DNA of 64,000 nt from Desulforhabdus amnigena (GCF_027925305.1 NZ_BSDR01000001.1:399001-463000), one strand, 5' to 3'. Shown: positions 25,748 through 34,593, numbered from the stretch's first letter. Notes: generated by a model from the sequence alone, not told the origin. Program-made: numbers and translations.

Positions 25748-26050
25748 GAAACAGCCTCCTCTCAAAGCAACTGATCTGTTGCAGGTTTGCGTAGTTCGAC
25801 ATAGCATCCAACGGCGATCGCCCGGCGCCAGGGGCTCAGTCAAGAGACCATGTGGCATGCGGGGAGATATTCTACCTTTCCGTTTGGAAAAGTAAGACCG
25901 TAAAATAGCAGAGAAATAGTATATACTTTTTCCATATTTCACCCTGAATACAAATAGAAAAAATAGAGCCAAGATCTTATTTTCGCGAAAAGATCTTGTG
26001 TTCATCTTTTGTGCAAAGGGTAAATGAAGGAAAAGCATGGTTTTTGAATT

Positions 26051-26082
26051 TAGGGAGTGAATCGCTCTTGAAATCCCCATTT
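26051..26082 (+). repeat. Dispersed repeat E, copy 2 (32 bp)
   Basis: Matches the copy at 12530-12561 at 30 of 32 positions and in the same orientation (TAGGGAGTGA..CGCTCTTG then AAATCCCCATTT). It is joined directly to the repeat A core. Confidence 0.7.
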
Positions 26083-26140
26083 ACCACGGAGACACAGAGG
26101 AATTCCAAAATCTTCTCCTTACTCTCCGTGCCTCCGTGGT
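26083..26140. repeat. Dispersed repeat A, core copy (CCACGGAGACACAGAGG hairpin)
   Basis: ACCACGGAGACACAGAGG at the left pairs with CTCCGTGCCTCCGTGGT at the right. The two longer copies (34594-34696 and 56402-56494) share these arms but have a different inner segment and terminal ATTGTC/GACAAT repeats, which are absent here. Confidence 0.75.
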
Positions 26141-26207
26141 GAATAACGGGATATCGGAATTCGCCAACTCCCTTAACGACTATATCCAGAAGAGATGGGA
26201 GGATCAG

Positions 26208-27308
26208 ATGAGTAAGAAGAAAATAGGAATACTGACGGGGGGAGGGGATTGCCCGGGTTTGAATGCTGTTATCAGGGGAGTCACCAAGTGTGCCATCATT
26301 GAACACGGCATGGACGTGATCGGCTTCAACGACGGTTTTCTGGGGCTCATCGAGAAAAGATTCAGCCTCCTGACCTTTGAGGGGGTTTCGGGAATTCTCA
26401 CTCAGGGAGGGACGATCCTTGGATCGGACAATAAGGCGAATCCATTTGAATATACCGTTACGGAATGTGGAAAGCAGGTCAAAGTCGATGTTTCGGACAA
26501 GTGCATGGAACTCTATAATGACCTGGGACTGGATGCACTGATCTGCGTGGGCGGGGATGGCACCATGACCATTGCGCAAATGATGGCCGAAAAGGGAGCC
26601 AAAATTGTCGGCCTCCCCAAGACCATCGACAAGGATCTGGAAGGAACGGATATCACATTTGGCTTCGATTCTGCGCGCGCCATTGCTACGGAGGCTCTCG
26701 ACCGCGTTCACACTACGGCCCAGTCGCATCATCGAGTGCTGCTGGTGGAAATCATGGGCAGAAACGCGGGTTGGTTGACTTTGGAATCGGGGATTGCGGG
26801 CGGAGCCGATGTCATACTTATCCCTGAAATCCCCTACGAAGTGAAAGAGATAGCGAGTGTGATCCGGAAACGGAGTCATTTCGGCAGACGTTTCAGTATC
26901 GTCGCAGTGGCTGAAGGGGCGAAGCCTGTGGGTGGAACACAGACGATCAAGAGAATGGTGAGCGACAGCCCCGATCCGGTTCGCCTGGGTGGAGTGAGTC
27001 ACGTCATTGCCGGTGAGTTGGAGCGGGAAACGGGAATTGAATGTCGGGTTGCCATCCTGGGCCATGTGCAACGGGGAGGTTCGCCCACACCGAGCGACCG
27101 CCTTTTGGGAACCCGGTTTGCAGTGAAAGCAATGGAGCTGGTGGCTATGGAACAATTCAATCACATGGCCGCTTTGAAGGGAAATGAACTGGTAGCGGTT
27201 CCCCTGGAAGAGGTTGCGGGGAGACAACGCCTGGTTCCCCTGGATTCCCCTCTCATCAAAGCAGCCATATCAGTGGGAACGAGCTTCGGCGCAAAATTGA
27301 ATGCTTGA
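26208..27308 (+). CDS. pfkA: 6-phosphofructokinase (group III, ATP- or PPi-dependent)
   Basis: A 366-residue glycolytic enzyme phosphorylating fructose-6-phosphate. Motifs: ILTGGGDCPGLNAVIRG, VGGDGTMT, PKTIDKDLEGTD with the catalytic aspartate, MGRNAGWL, and LGHVQRGGSPTPSDR. The donor-determining positions are Gly in GGDGT and Lys in PKTID, the combination of the mixed-substrate group III (ATP forms have Gly/Lys; PPi forms have Asp/Lys), so ATP use is favoured but not proven. GGGAGG precedes ATG 26208 by 5 bases; an upstream in-frame ATG at 26136 lies in repeat DNA. Confidence 0.93.
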   Translation: MSKKKIGILTGGGDCPGLNAVIRGVTKCAIIEHGMDVIGFNDGFLGLIEKRFSLLTFEGVSGILTQGGTILGSDNKANPFEYTVTECGKQVKVDVSDKCMELYNDLGLDALICVGGDGTMTIAQMMAEKGAKIVGLPKTIDKDLEGTDITFGFDSARAIATEALDRVHTTAQSHHRVLLVEIMGRNAGWLTLESGIAGGADVILIPEIPYEVKEIASVIRKRSHFGRRFSIVAVAEGAKPVGGTQTIKRMVSDSPDPVRLGGVSHVIAGELERETGIECRVAILGHVQRGGSPTPSDRLLGTRFAVKAMELVAMEQFNHMAALKGNELVAVPLEEVAGRQRLVPLDSPLIKAAISVGTSFGAKLNA

Positions 27309-27418
27309 GTTGCACATAAAAGAAAGCGGCAACTTTCTTTAAGGCGACTCGATGTTTCCGGTGCAAGTGCTATCGAAACTGAGCTTCAGCGCCTTGAGAA
27401 GGGATATGGAATGAATGG

Positions 27419-28969
27419 TCAAATGCTGTTGCCGACTTGTGGATAGGGTCCCTCCCATTTCTCCGAGCATTCTGAAGGAGAGGGGGGGCCTTCCATCTCG
27501 ATTTCTTTGTTCGTCTCCGGAAGGAGACAGATTTTTGCTTTTTGGCACTCCGGCGCCCAACTGGAATAGGTCAAATCGATACGAATTTTCTGATCGCTTT
27601 CAAATGCACTGATGACCATCGGCTTGGTTTTGTCCATGGTGCTGAACGCATTCTTCATTAAATGGATCAGTACCTGTGAGAGAATGGATGGGTCTACATA
27701 GGCTGAGGGAATGTCTTGAGGTAGATTCACTTCCCATTGGACGTTTTGTTGAACCATTTCGGGGGAGAGCAGGTCGATGCATTCCAAAATGACTGTGTTC
27801 ACGTAGCATTCCTGTGCCCCCATTTCAGTGGGCTTGAGATAAGTGGTGATTCTGCTCAGCAGGTTTTCCAGGCGTTCGGATTCCTTCAGAATGATTTCAA
27901 CCTCTGGGATACCGGGAAATTTCTTCTGAAGCCGTTTTGCGAAGCCTCCGATGGACATGAGGGGGTTCCGGATTTCATGAGCCACTGTGGCCGATATGGT
28001 TCCCAGGGTCTTCAACTTCTCTCTCTGAAGCAATGCCTTCTGAGCGTTCTCCAGGTCTTGAGTGCGTTCCCTTACCATCTCCTCAAGGTGATCGCGGTGC
28101 TTTCTCAATTCTTCCTCGGCGCGTTTTCTGTCGCTCACGTCGCGAATGATGGCCACGTAACCGTTCAATGAACCGTCGGGGCTTTTGATGACCGAAATGG
28201 ATCCTTCGACGGGGAAAATGGAACCGTCCTTGCGCTTGAGTTGCCATTCCGTCCTGAAGGACCCCATATTTTGGACTATGGGAAATGCTGTGCGCCTCAA
28301 GGACTGAAAGCTCTCATCCGACACGTGAGCTATCCGAATGGATTTTCCCAGTACCTCATTTTCTTCATATCCAAAAAGATCCAGGAAAGCCCGGTTGCAT
28401 GAGACAATTTTTCGCTGGGGATCCATCATGAGAATGGCATCCGAAGAACTCTCCACCAAGGTTCGGTATTTTTGTTCGGAAACCGTGAGAGCCGCTAAAG
28501 CCTGGCTGCGTTCGGTGATATCCCGGACGACCACGACGGCATAAACGGAATCATGAAAGGGAACGAGGTGAAGGGTCATTTCGACGGGAAAGGTTTCACC
28601 GTTCTTTCTGCGCAGCGACGTGGTGAGAATTTCCCTGCGTCCCACATTTTCTTCGAGGTTCGAGAAGTAGCTTCTCATCCAGGCCGCAGTTTCGGGAGGA
28701 AGCAAGTCCGGAAGGGTTTTTGCGAGTAGCGATTCCCGTGAAAATCCCAACTGCCTGCAGGCGGATTGGTTGCCGTCGGCAATCTCTCCTCCAGGGACTT
28801 GCAGAAGAAAAATGAGATCATTGGCTTGATCGATCAACGCCTTGAATCTCTCCAGTTCCTTGAGCTTTTCCTGGAGTTCGGGATAATGGCTCTTGCGAAG
28901 GGAATGCTCCCCAAGCCCCATGATTTTGGCCTGAAGGTTTTCCCAATTGTCGTCAGAATGCTGCGCCAT
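27419..28969 (-). CDS. PAS-PAS sensor histidine kinase with decayed, frameshifted ATPase domain
   Basis: A 516-residue cytosolic sensor: coiled N-terminus, PAS 1 (about 40-160), PAS 2 with PAC (about 165-285), a coiled coil and a HisKA domain with intact H box ATVAHEIRNPLMSIGG. The N box (HLMKNAFSTM) is recognisable, but the G1 position reads YSSWAPE instead of DxGxG, and the F box is also lost. A run of seven G at 27482-27488 marks a likely frameshift: in the next frame sequence continues LSFRMLGEMGGTLS...LTIHSISL, the expected end of the domain, to a stop near 27339. Probably unable to bind ATP. Start overlaps the alcohol dehydrogenase end by 17 bases. Confidence 0.85.
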   Translation of the reverse strand: MAQHSDDNWENLQAKIMGLGEHSLRKSHYPELQEKLKELERFKALIDQANDLIFLLQVPGGEIADGNQSACRQLGFSRESLLAKTLPDLLPPETAAWMRSYFSNLEENVGRREILTTSLRRKNGETFPVEMTLHLVPFHDSVYAVVVVRDITERSQALAALTVSEQKYRTLVESSSDAILMMDPQRKIVSCNRAFLDLFGYEENEVLGKSIRIAHVSDESFQSLRRTAFPIVQNMGSFRTEWQLKRKDGSIFPVEGSISVIKSPDGSLNGYVAIIRDVSDRKRAEEELRKHRDHLEEMVRERTQDLENAQKALLQREKLKTLGTISATVAHEIRNPLMSIGGFAKRLQKKFPGIPEVEIILKESERLENLLSRITTYLKPTEMGAQECYVNTVILECIDLLSPEMVQQNVQWEVNLPQDIPSAYVDPSILSQVLIHLMKNAFSTMDKTKPMVISAFESDQKIRIDLTYSSWAPECQKAKICLLPETNKEIEMEGPPSPSECSEKWEGPYPQVGNSI

Positions 28970-30143
28970 AGATTGCCTCGATGTCTTTCTGGGTTGGGCG
29001 GCGGGGATTGGTCACCATGCAGGTATCCTTCATGGCCTTTTGTGCCAGTTGAGGGATGTCGCTTTGTTGCATTCCCAGTTGCCGTAAGGTGCGCTCGATC
29101 CCGACCGAGATGCGGAGTCTCCTGATTTCACAGAGGATTGCGGATTTTTTCCCCTCAATCGATTTTCCTTTTAAATCCAGTCCCATCGCCTCGCCAACTC
29201 TTTCATACCGCATCGGTACCTCGTCGAAATTGAAAGCGACCACATGTTCCAGGAGAATCGCATTGCATTCCCCGTGCGCTACATCCAACAAACCCCCAAG
29301 ACTGTGAGCCATAGCGTGCGTCGCTCCTAGGCTCGCATTGGAAAAGGCAATTCCCGCCTGAACACTTCCCAGCATCATTTGGGTTCTCAGTTCGATGTCT
29401 TCCGGATTTCCAAGGGAAGCTTCAAGGTTGGAGGAAATCAGGCGAACGGCTTCCAGGGCATGGAGGTCGGTGATGGGGGAATGTGCGATGGAAACGTAGG
29501 CTTCAATGGCGTGTGTCAGGGCATCGAAGGAGGTGCATGCCGTAAGATAGGGCGGCATGCTCAGCAGGGTGATGGGATCAATGAGAGCCAGATCGGGAAC
29601 GACTGCCTTGCTGATGATAGCGACCTTGATTTTTTCTTTCTCGTTGTTGATGATGGCAAACTGCGAGAGATCCGCCGAACTGCCTCCCGTTGTTGGAATG
29701 CAGATCAGAGGCGGCATGGGAACCGGCACCTGATCGACTCCCACAAAATCGAGGATATCCTTGTGATTGGAGGTGACGATCCCGATCCCTTTGGCGCAGT
29801 CGATGGGACTCCCCCCTCCGACAGCAATAAGAATATTGCAGCCCTCCCTCTGATAAACTTGAGCTCCAAGCTTGACCTCTTCCGAACGCGGATTGGGAGT
29901 GACATGACTGTAGATAGTATAAGAGAGTTCCGCCGCTTCCAGGCTCACTGTGACATCCTCCGTCCACCCGGCCTTCATAACCCCTGGATCGGTGACGATC
30001 AGGGCTTTGCGTGCCCCGAAATTGCGCGCGTACCGCCCCGCCAGCTTTCTGGCTCCGGGGCCGAAGACAAACTCGGGAAGGACGAACTTTCTGAGGGCAA
30101 ATTGCTGCTCCTCGGCTTCTTTTATTTTTTCTCGATATGTCAT
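28953..30143 (-). CDS. Iron-containing alcohol dehydrogenase
   Basis: A 396-residue group III alcohol dehydrogenase. NAD-binding GGGSPIDCAKGIG, the ADH_1-type segment IPTTGGSSADLSQFAI, and metal-ligand histidines in THAIEAYVS, ATHAMAHSLGGLLDVAHGECNA support the call. These enzymes interconvert alcohols and aldehydes, fitting fermentative or syntrophic alcohol use. ATG 30143 was chosen because GGGAG lies 7 bases upstream; the earlier ATG at 30158 has none. Its stop overlaps the start of the PAS kinase gene, so the two are co-transcribed. Confidence 0.92.
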   Translation of the reverse strand: MTYREKIKEAEEQQFALRKFVLPEFVFGPGARKLAGRYARNFGARKALIVTDPGVMKAGWTEDVTVSLEAAELSYTIYSHVTPNPRSEEVKLGAQVYQREGCNILIAVGGGSPIDCAKGIGIVTSNHKDILDFVGVDQVPVPMPPLICIPTTGGSSADLSQFAIINNEKEKIKVAIISKAVVPDLALIDPITLLSMPPYLTACTSFDALTHAIEAYVSIAHSPITDLHALEAVRLISSNLEASLGNPEDIELRTQMMLGSVQAGIAFSNASLGATHAMAHSLGGLLDVAHGECNAILLEHVVAFNFDEVPMRYERVGEAMGLDLKGKSIEGKKSAILCEIRRLRISVGIERTLRQLGMQQSDIPQLAQKAMKDTCMVTNPRRPTQKDIEAIYGAAF

Positions 30144-30198
30144 TTGGTGCTCCCTCATGACAGGGGATAAGAAACTACCTCAAAATGTCCGAATATCC

Positions 30199-30270
30199 TC
30201 GTCGTTCCGGTGAAAACCGGATCCAGGCATTCCCCAAGAGGGCTGGACCCTGGCTTTCACCTGGGTGACG
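30199..30270. repeat. Dispersed repeat B, hairpin copy (CGTCGTTCCGGTGAAAACCGG)
   Basis: An imperfect inverted repeat: CGTCGTTCCGGTGAAAACCG plus GATCCAG on the left against CTGGACCCTGGCTTTCACC plus TGGGTGACG on the right. It belongs to the widespread GTCATTCCGGCGAAAGCCGG class of intergenic hairpins; half-copies lie at 34741-34770 and near 53958. Confidence 0.65.
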
Positions 30271-30340
30271 GAGTGAGCGAACTTTGAAGTAATTTCTAAA
30301 TGACTCCGCCCTGTTCCATTGCGCTGAGATTTCACTGACT

Positions 30341-30385
30341 CTCATGACCGGAACGGTCGCAAAGAAAAACGAAAAAGGCAAAGAG
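30341..30385 (+). repeat. Dispersed repeat C, copy 2 (GACCGGAACGGTC..GAAAAA)
   Basis: CATGACCGGAACGGTC followed by GCAAAGAAAAACGAAAAAGG. Same element as 211-250 and, inverted, 41546-41587. Confidence 0.6.
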
Positions 30386-30723
30386 ATGCAAAGCGACAGG
30401 GAAAGCGGAAAACGTTCTTGAAAAGCCATATTATTATGAGCCATGAGCTAGAACCATGAGCTTTTTTTCTAAACTGTTATTGCAACGAGCCAAACCTCTT
30501 TGAAGGGAATATACCGTACAGCAGTGTGAAAAAAAATAATTCCTATCAGTATTTCAGCATGGACTACAATCATTTTAATCATTGTTTGATGAAGTAAGCA
30601 GTACAGCAGATTGAAAGTCCTTGACCCATTTCAGACAGTGCGTTGTCGTTTCCCGATGACAACAAGGGTAGGGCTTTTGCCGGAACGTTATATCCTGAAA
30701 ACCTTCAAAACAGGGATGAGAGT

Positions 30724-31485
30724 ATGACAAAACCAATAGTCATTGTGACGGGAGCTTCCCGTGGGCTGGGAAAGGAAACGGCGCGGCAACTGGCTAAAGC
30801 GGGTGCTGACCTGATGCTGGTGGCGCGAGGGAAAGAAGCCTTGGAAACAGCCGCTCTTGAAATACGGAAGGAAGCGGGAAGAGAGGTTCTGACATATGCC
30901 GGCGATGTTTCCGATGCGAAACAGAGCCTGCAAGTGGTGCGCGATACGGTGAAGGCCTTTGGTCGGCTGGATGCCCTTGTGAACAATGCGGGGATTCTGG
31001 AACCTGTGGAAAACATTGCGGAGGTCGACCCGGCGCGCTGGCGCTATAACATGGAGGTCAATCTCATGGGGCCGTTTTACTTGACGCATGCGGCGATTAT
31101 TCATCTCAGAAAGACGGAAGGGAGAGTAATCAACATCAGTTCGGGAGCAGCCCTGCAAGCCATAGAAGGTTGGAGCGCTTATTGTGTTTCCAAGGCGGGG
31201 CTCACCCATTTTACACGTGTCTTGGCCGTGGAGGAACCGAAGCTGACGTCGATTGCCTTGCGTCCCGGTGTTGTCGACACCGAGATGCAGGCGCTTATCC
31301 GCAGGGAAGGCCGCCGGGTGATGTCTCGTGAACGGTTCGCGTACTTTCTCAAGCTTAAGGAAGATGGCAGACTGGAACCACCCGAGGTGCCCGCACGGTC
31401 GGCGGCATGGCTTGCCCTTCATGCACCCAGAGCCTGGAGTGGGGAAATGATCGATTACGCAGATCCGAAAATAGGGAGCTTTTAG
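30724..31485 (+). CDS. Short-chain dehydrogenase/reductase (SDR family)
   Basis: A 253-residue classical-type SDR. Cofactor motif TGASRGLGKETA near the N-terminus (Ser-Arg favours NADPH), DVSD, NNAGILEP, the catalytic Ser in INISSGAAL and the YCVSKAG Tyr/Lys pair; RPGVVDTEMQ follows as usual. Substrate unknown; the family includes sepiapterin-reductase-like and 3-oxoacyl reductase enzymes. GATGAGAG lies just before ATG 30724; the frame is open to 30643 without a ribosome site. A 7-bp hairpin GGCAGAA/TTCTGCC at 31496-31516 follows the stop and could weakly terminate. Confidence 0.9.
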   Translation: MTKPIVIVTGASRGLGKETARQLAKAGADLMLVARGKEALETAALEIRKEAGREVLTYAGDVSDAKQSLQVVRDTVKAFGRLDALVNNAGILEPVENIAEVDPARWRYNMEVNLMGPFYLTHAAIIHLRKTEGRVINISSGAALQAIEGWSAYCVSKAGLTHFTRVLAVEEPKLTSIALRPGVVDTEMQALIRREGRRVMSRERFAYFLKLKEDGRLEPPEVPARSAAWLALHAPRAWSGEMIDYADPKIGSF

Positions 31486-31594
31486 CGTATATCACGGCAG
31501 AAGTCATCATTCTGCCCGGAATTTCTTAAAGTTTTTCCTTAAAGGGGTAAAAAAGGAACAGGCGTCGAGTTAAGAAGATGGATATCGGAAAATT

Positions 31595-31610
31595 CCCCCT
31601 TCGAAGGGGG
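31595..31610. repeat. Perfect palindrome CCCCCTTCGAAGGGGG
   Basis: A 16-bp perfect palindrome followed by GATTCAAGGGG and, 30 bases on, ATCCCCTTTAAG. The AAGGGGGATT..AAGGGG pattern recurs as a short intergenic repeat type in related genomes; only one full copy seen here. Confidence 0.5.
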
Positions 31611-31642
31611 ATTCAAGGGGAATGTTGAGAATTACATCCCCT

Positions 31643-32350
31643 TTAAGCAGGGAACTTGAATCTACAATTGTTGAGCTTTTTCATGATTCTTGGGATAAAA
31701 AATGAAAGAATGAAAAGGGCGAAGAAGGGCAGGAACCTCAGCGAGAGCAGCTCGTGCCAGTTGCCGGTACTCCAGATTTCTTCCAGGCTTGCGAACAAAG
31801 AGATGAAAAGAAAGGTTTCCACCAGAATCCCGAGCCCGGTGCCTGAGAAGAAGTCCCAAAAGCCTATCTTGCTGAGCCCCATTCCAAAATTGACGGGTGC
31901 GAAAGGCGAATAGAGAAGGCGCAGATAGAATACCGTGGTAAAACCGTGTTTTTCGATAGCCTCGTCATATTTTCGCAGCCTGTCTCCCATCCAGCCCTCA
32001 ACAAATCCCCTCCCTAGATGGCGTGCGATGAAGAAACTCAAACTAGCACCGCTCATGGACCCCATCATCACGTAGAAAAACCCCCAGTAGATGCCGAAAA
32101 AAACCGTTCCTAGTACGGTGAAAATTATCGCTGGAATAAAAAGGGTGACACCAACGGTATAGATCAATATAAAAACGATGGGGGCCCAGAAACCGGTAGT
32201 TTCCAGCAAACTTCCGAGCACATCCAGTGTGAGGTAGTGTTTTAGCGGGATATGCAGGGCCGTGACAAAGGCCACGATAACCAGCGTCAGAAGAATGCAA
32301 GCTTTTATGATGGCACGCTGTCGCGAGGCTGTTCGTTTGCTGGAGGACAT
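31643..32350 (-). CDS. TVP38/TMEM64 family membrane protein (VTT domain)
   Basis: A 235-residue membrane protein of the DedA/VTT superfamily: N-terminal TM helix (ACILLTLVIVAFVTAL), FWAPIVFILIYTVGVTLFIPAI, the conserved GASLSFFIARHLGRGFVEGWMG segment and C-terminal helices ending in a basic tail. Family members are implicated in lipid scrambling or membrane homeostasis; specific role unknown. The stop lies near a short repeat region, and ribose-5-phosphate isomerase follows 95 bases upstream in coordinates on the same strand. Confidence 0.87.
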   Translation of the reverse strand: MSSSKRTASRQRAIIKACILLTLVIVAFVTALHIPLKHYLTLDVLGSLLETTGFWAPIVFILIYTVGVTLFIPAIIFTVLGTVFFGIYWGFFYVMMGSMSGASLSFFIARHLGRGFVEGWMGDRLRKYDEAIEKHGFTTVFYLRLLYSPFAPVNFGMGLSKIGFWDFFSGTGLGILVETFLFISLFASLEEIWSTGNWHELLSLRFLPFFALFILSFFIPRIMKKLNNCRFKFPA

Positions 32351-32445
32351 TCCGGTTTGACTCCTGTTAGGACTGAATAATCGTTTACTGAAAAATCAAG
32401 CTCATGTGGAAAAATTGCCGCAGTCTCTCCGCGCCGGACGGAATT

Positions 32446-33147
32446 CTAACGCTTCAAGTGGCAGACTCCACTCCTGCAACCGACAATGACTTCCGATGCC
32501 AGACCGAGGAAAAGCCCGTGTTCCACGATTCCCGCGCGCCCCTTGATCTGACCCGCCAACCTGACGGGGTCTGCAATGGGGCCGAATCTGCAATCCAAAA
32601 TCAAATTCCCCTGATCCGTTTTGATGGGATTGCAGGAACTGTCCTGGCGCAACTTTACGGTCGCTCCCAGCGTTTGCAGGTATTCCGCCTGAGATCGCCA
32701 TCCGAAGGAGATGACTTCTACCGGAACCGCCCAGCGTGTTCCCAAGATGGGAGAAAGCTTCGTCTCATCAACAATGATGATTTCACGTCGACTGGCTTCC
32801 GCCAGGATCTTCTCGTGCAGAAAGGCTCCCCCCCCGCCCTTGATCAGGTTCAACTGAGGATCCACTTCGTCGGCTCCGTCTATGGTGAGATCGACGACGG
32901 GGTGTTCCTCAAGTGTGCTCATGGGAATTCCCAATTTTCTGGTTTCTTCCACCATGTGATTGGAGCAGGGTACGACAACGATATCTCGAATTTTTCCCGT
33001 CTCGAAAAGCGATGCCAGGCAATACACTGCTTCTATCGCCGTGGAGCCGTGCCCGATTCCAACAACCATGCCGGGTTTTATGAGTTCGACCGCTTTGGCG
33101 GCAGCCCTCTTTTTGAGTTCTCTGTTGACATCTCCACTCACTATCAA
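32446..33147 (-). CDS. rpiA: Ribose-5-phosphate isomerase A
   Basis: A 233-residue enzyme interconverting ribose-5-phosphate and ribulose-5-phosphate. Conserved blocks: VVGIGHGSTA (substrate phosphate loop), DLTIDGADEVDPQLNLIKGGGGAFLHEKI containing the catalytic Asp/Glu and Lys, and VDETKLSPILG. The start is most likely TTG at 33147, six bases after GGAGGA; GTG at 33141 is the alternative and no ATG is available. Works with the transketolase at the right end of the window in the non-oxidative pentose phosphate pathway, although the two genes are 30 kb apart. Confidence 0.93.
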   Translation of the reverse strand: MIVSGDVNRELKKRAAAKAVELIKPGMVVGIGHGSTAIEAVYCLASLFETGKIRDIVVVPCSNHMVEETRKLGIPMSTLEEHPVVDLTIDGADEVDPQLNLIKGGGGAFLHEKILAEASRREIIIVDETKLSPILGTRWAVPVEVISFGWRSQAEYLQTLGATVKLRQDSSCNPIKTDQGNLILDCRFGPIADPVRLAGQIKGRAGIVEHGLFLGLASEVIVGCRSGVCHLKR

Positions 33148-33449
33148 GGTAATTCCTCCAGGATCAGCAGATGGTAATTAGAAAGTGATCGACAACCCGT
33201 TGATGGGGGAGGTCGAATATCAGGCAAATTTATACATATGGTAAATCTTTCTCGAATATTGTGCACAAGAAAAAATGGTGCTCATGAACATCAATGGTTA
33301 TTCTGGTGTGGTGAAGGAAGCTTTCGGAAGTATATCGATAAAGAAAATGGCTGCAAAGATACATTCAAAGGTTTAGATCGCATTGTAGGAATAAGAGAGG
33401 AAGAACTGGACCGGAAAGATGCGGAAATTTTAATCTTCAGGAGGAAAAG
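33148..33449. other. Intergenic stretch, nothing recognised
   Basis: About 300 bases between divergent genes. An open frame from 33238 overlaps the next gene and shows no family features or ribosome site. AT-rich parts probably contain promoters; the next gene has CAGGAGG at its start. Confidence 0.4.
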
Positions 33450-34568
33450 ATGTCCAAACTCTTCGATAGCATGAAATTAAAAAATTTGAGTTTGAATAAC
33501 AGGTTTGTTCGGTCTGCCACGTGGGAAGGAATGGCGGGCAAAGACGGTTCTTCGACTCAAAAGCTCACAGACTTCATGGTGCGGCTTGTGGAGGGCGGAG
33601 TCGGTTTGATCGTTTCCGGGCACACGTATGTAAGCAGAGAGGGACAGGCAGGGCCGGGCCAGTTGGGTGTTTACGACGATACCCTCATTCCCGGATTGAT
33701 CTCCTTGACTGATGCGGTTCACAAGGCCGGTGGAAAGATCGTCATGCAGCTTGCTCATGCAGGATGCCAGGCAGCCGAAGCTCTGACAGGGCTCACCCCC
33801 CTGGGACCTTCAAGTGTGGATGGGGAGAAGGGGCAGGTTTGCCGGAAGGCGAACCCCAAGGAAATAGGCGGGATCGTCGAAGCATTTGGACAGGGAGCGG
33901 CTCGAGCGAAAAGAGCCGGTTTCGACGGCGTCCAGATTCATGCTGCTCATGGATACCTTCTCAGCCAGTTTCTATCGCCCTTTTACAATAAAAGACAGGA
34001 CGAATACGGTGGGAGCATCGAAAACCGAGCCAGGTTCCTGCTCGCAGTCTATGAACGCATCAGAGGTGCAGTCGGGAGTGAGTTTCCGGTTCTTGTCAAG
34101 ATGAATGCTCAGGATTTCCTGGAGGGAGGCTTCAGTTCCCTGGAAATGGTACAGGTGGCTTCCATGCTTGAAAAGGCAGGAATTGACGCCATCGAAATGA
34201 GTGGAGGAACGATTCATTCCGGTCCCCGCCTCAGTCCTGTGCGAATGGGAAAGCTGGAGACGGAGGAGAAAGAGGTCTATTACCGGGAAGAGGCCAGGCT
34301 CTTCAAGGAAAAGATCCGGGTTCCCCTCATTCTGGTTGGGGGCATTCGTTCCTACCATGTGGCCGACAAGTTGGTGGAAGAGGGTTTGGCGGACTATATT
34401 TCACTCTCAAGACCCCTTATCCGCGAACCGGGTCTTGTCAACCGCTGGAGATCCGGAGATACACGCAAGTCCACGTGTCTTTCGGACAATCAGTGCTTCA
34501 AACCGGCCATGGCGGGCGAGGGGTTGTATTGCGTCGTAGAGGCAAAGGAGAAGGCGAAGACGCAATGA
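33450..34568 (+). CDS. NADH:flavin oxidoreductase, Old Yellow Enzyme family
   Basis: A 372-residue single-domain TIM-barrel flavoenzyme. Features: KNLSLNNRFVRSATWEGMA (FMN-binding start), QLAHAGCQA, GFDGVQIHAAHGYLLSQFLSP with the substrate-binding His pair, NKRQDEYGGSIENR, and GGIRS/SLSRPLIREP phosphate-binding loops. The C-terminus has STCLSDNQCFKPAMAGEGLYC, a short cysteine-bearing tail; there is no second FAD/NAD(P) domain, so it is not the long 2,4-dienoyl-CoA reductase type. GGAGG precedes ATG 33450. Probably reduces activated alkenes; substrate unknown. Confidence 0.92.
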   Translation: MSKLFDSMKLKNLSLNNRFVRSATWEGMAGKDGSSTQKLTDFMVRLVEGGVGLIVSGHTYVSREGQAGPGQLGVYDDTLIPGLISLTDAVHKAGGKIVMQLAHAGCQAAEALTGLTPLGPSSVDGEKGQVCRKANPKEIGGIVEAFGQGAARAKRAGFDGVQIHAAHGYLLSQFLSPFYNKRQDEYGGSIENRARFLLAVYERIRGAVGSEFPVLVKMNAQDFLEGGFSSLEMVQVASMLEKAGIDAIEMSGGTIHSGPRLSPVRMGKLETEEKEVYYREEARLFKEKIRVPLILVGGIRSYHVADKLVEEGLADYISLSRPLIREPGLVNRWRSGDTRKSTCLSDNQCFKPAMAGEGLYCVVEAKEKAKTQ

Positions 34569-34593
34569 GCCGTCGAGGAAAGCAGAATGCGAT

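Larger units (their letters stand above)
25748..26207. other. Intergenic stretch holding dispersed repeats
   Basis: About 460 bases between divergent genes. It includes an AT-rich segment (25890-25980) likely to carry promoters, repeat E copy 2 (26051-26082) and, directly abutting it, the hairpin core of repeat A (26083-26140). No gene seen. Confidence 0.5.
30144..30723. other. Intergenic stretch holding dispersed repeats
   Basis: About 580 bases between divergent genes with no believable coding sequence. It contains the GTCGTTCCGG hairpin repeat (30199-30270), repeat C copy 2 (30341-30385) and an AT-rich part (30460-30620) that probably holds the promoter of the SDR gene. Confidence 0.5.

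Noticed and set aside
24829-26080. N-terminal extension of the hydroxyacid dehydrogenase frame up to 26080
   Set aside because: The extension passes through repeat E and non-coding-like sequence, while ATG 25747 has a perfect GAGGAGG site and a family-like N-terminus.
33238-33474. 78-codon plus-strand frame before the OYE-type gene
   Set aside because: No ribosome site, no family resemblance, and it overlaps the well-supported start at 33450.
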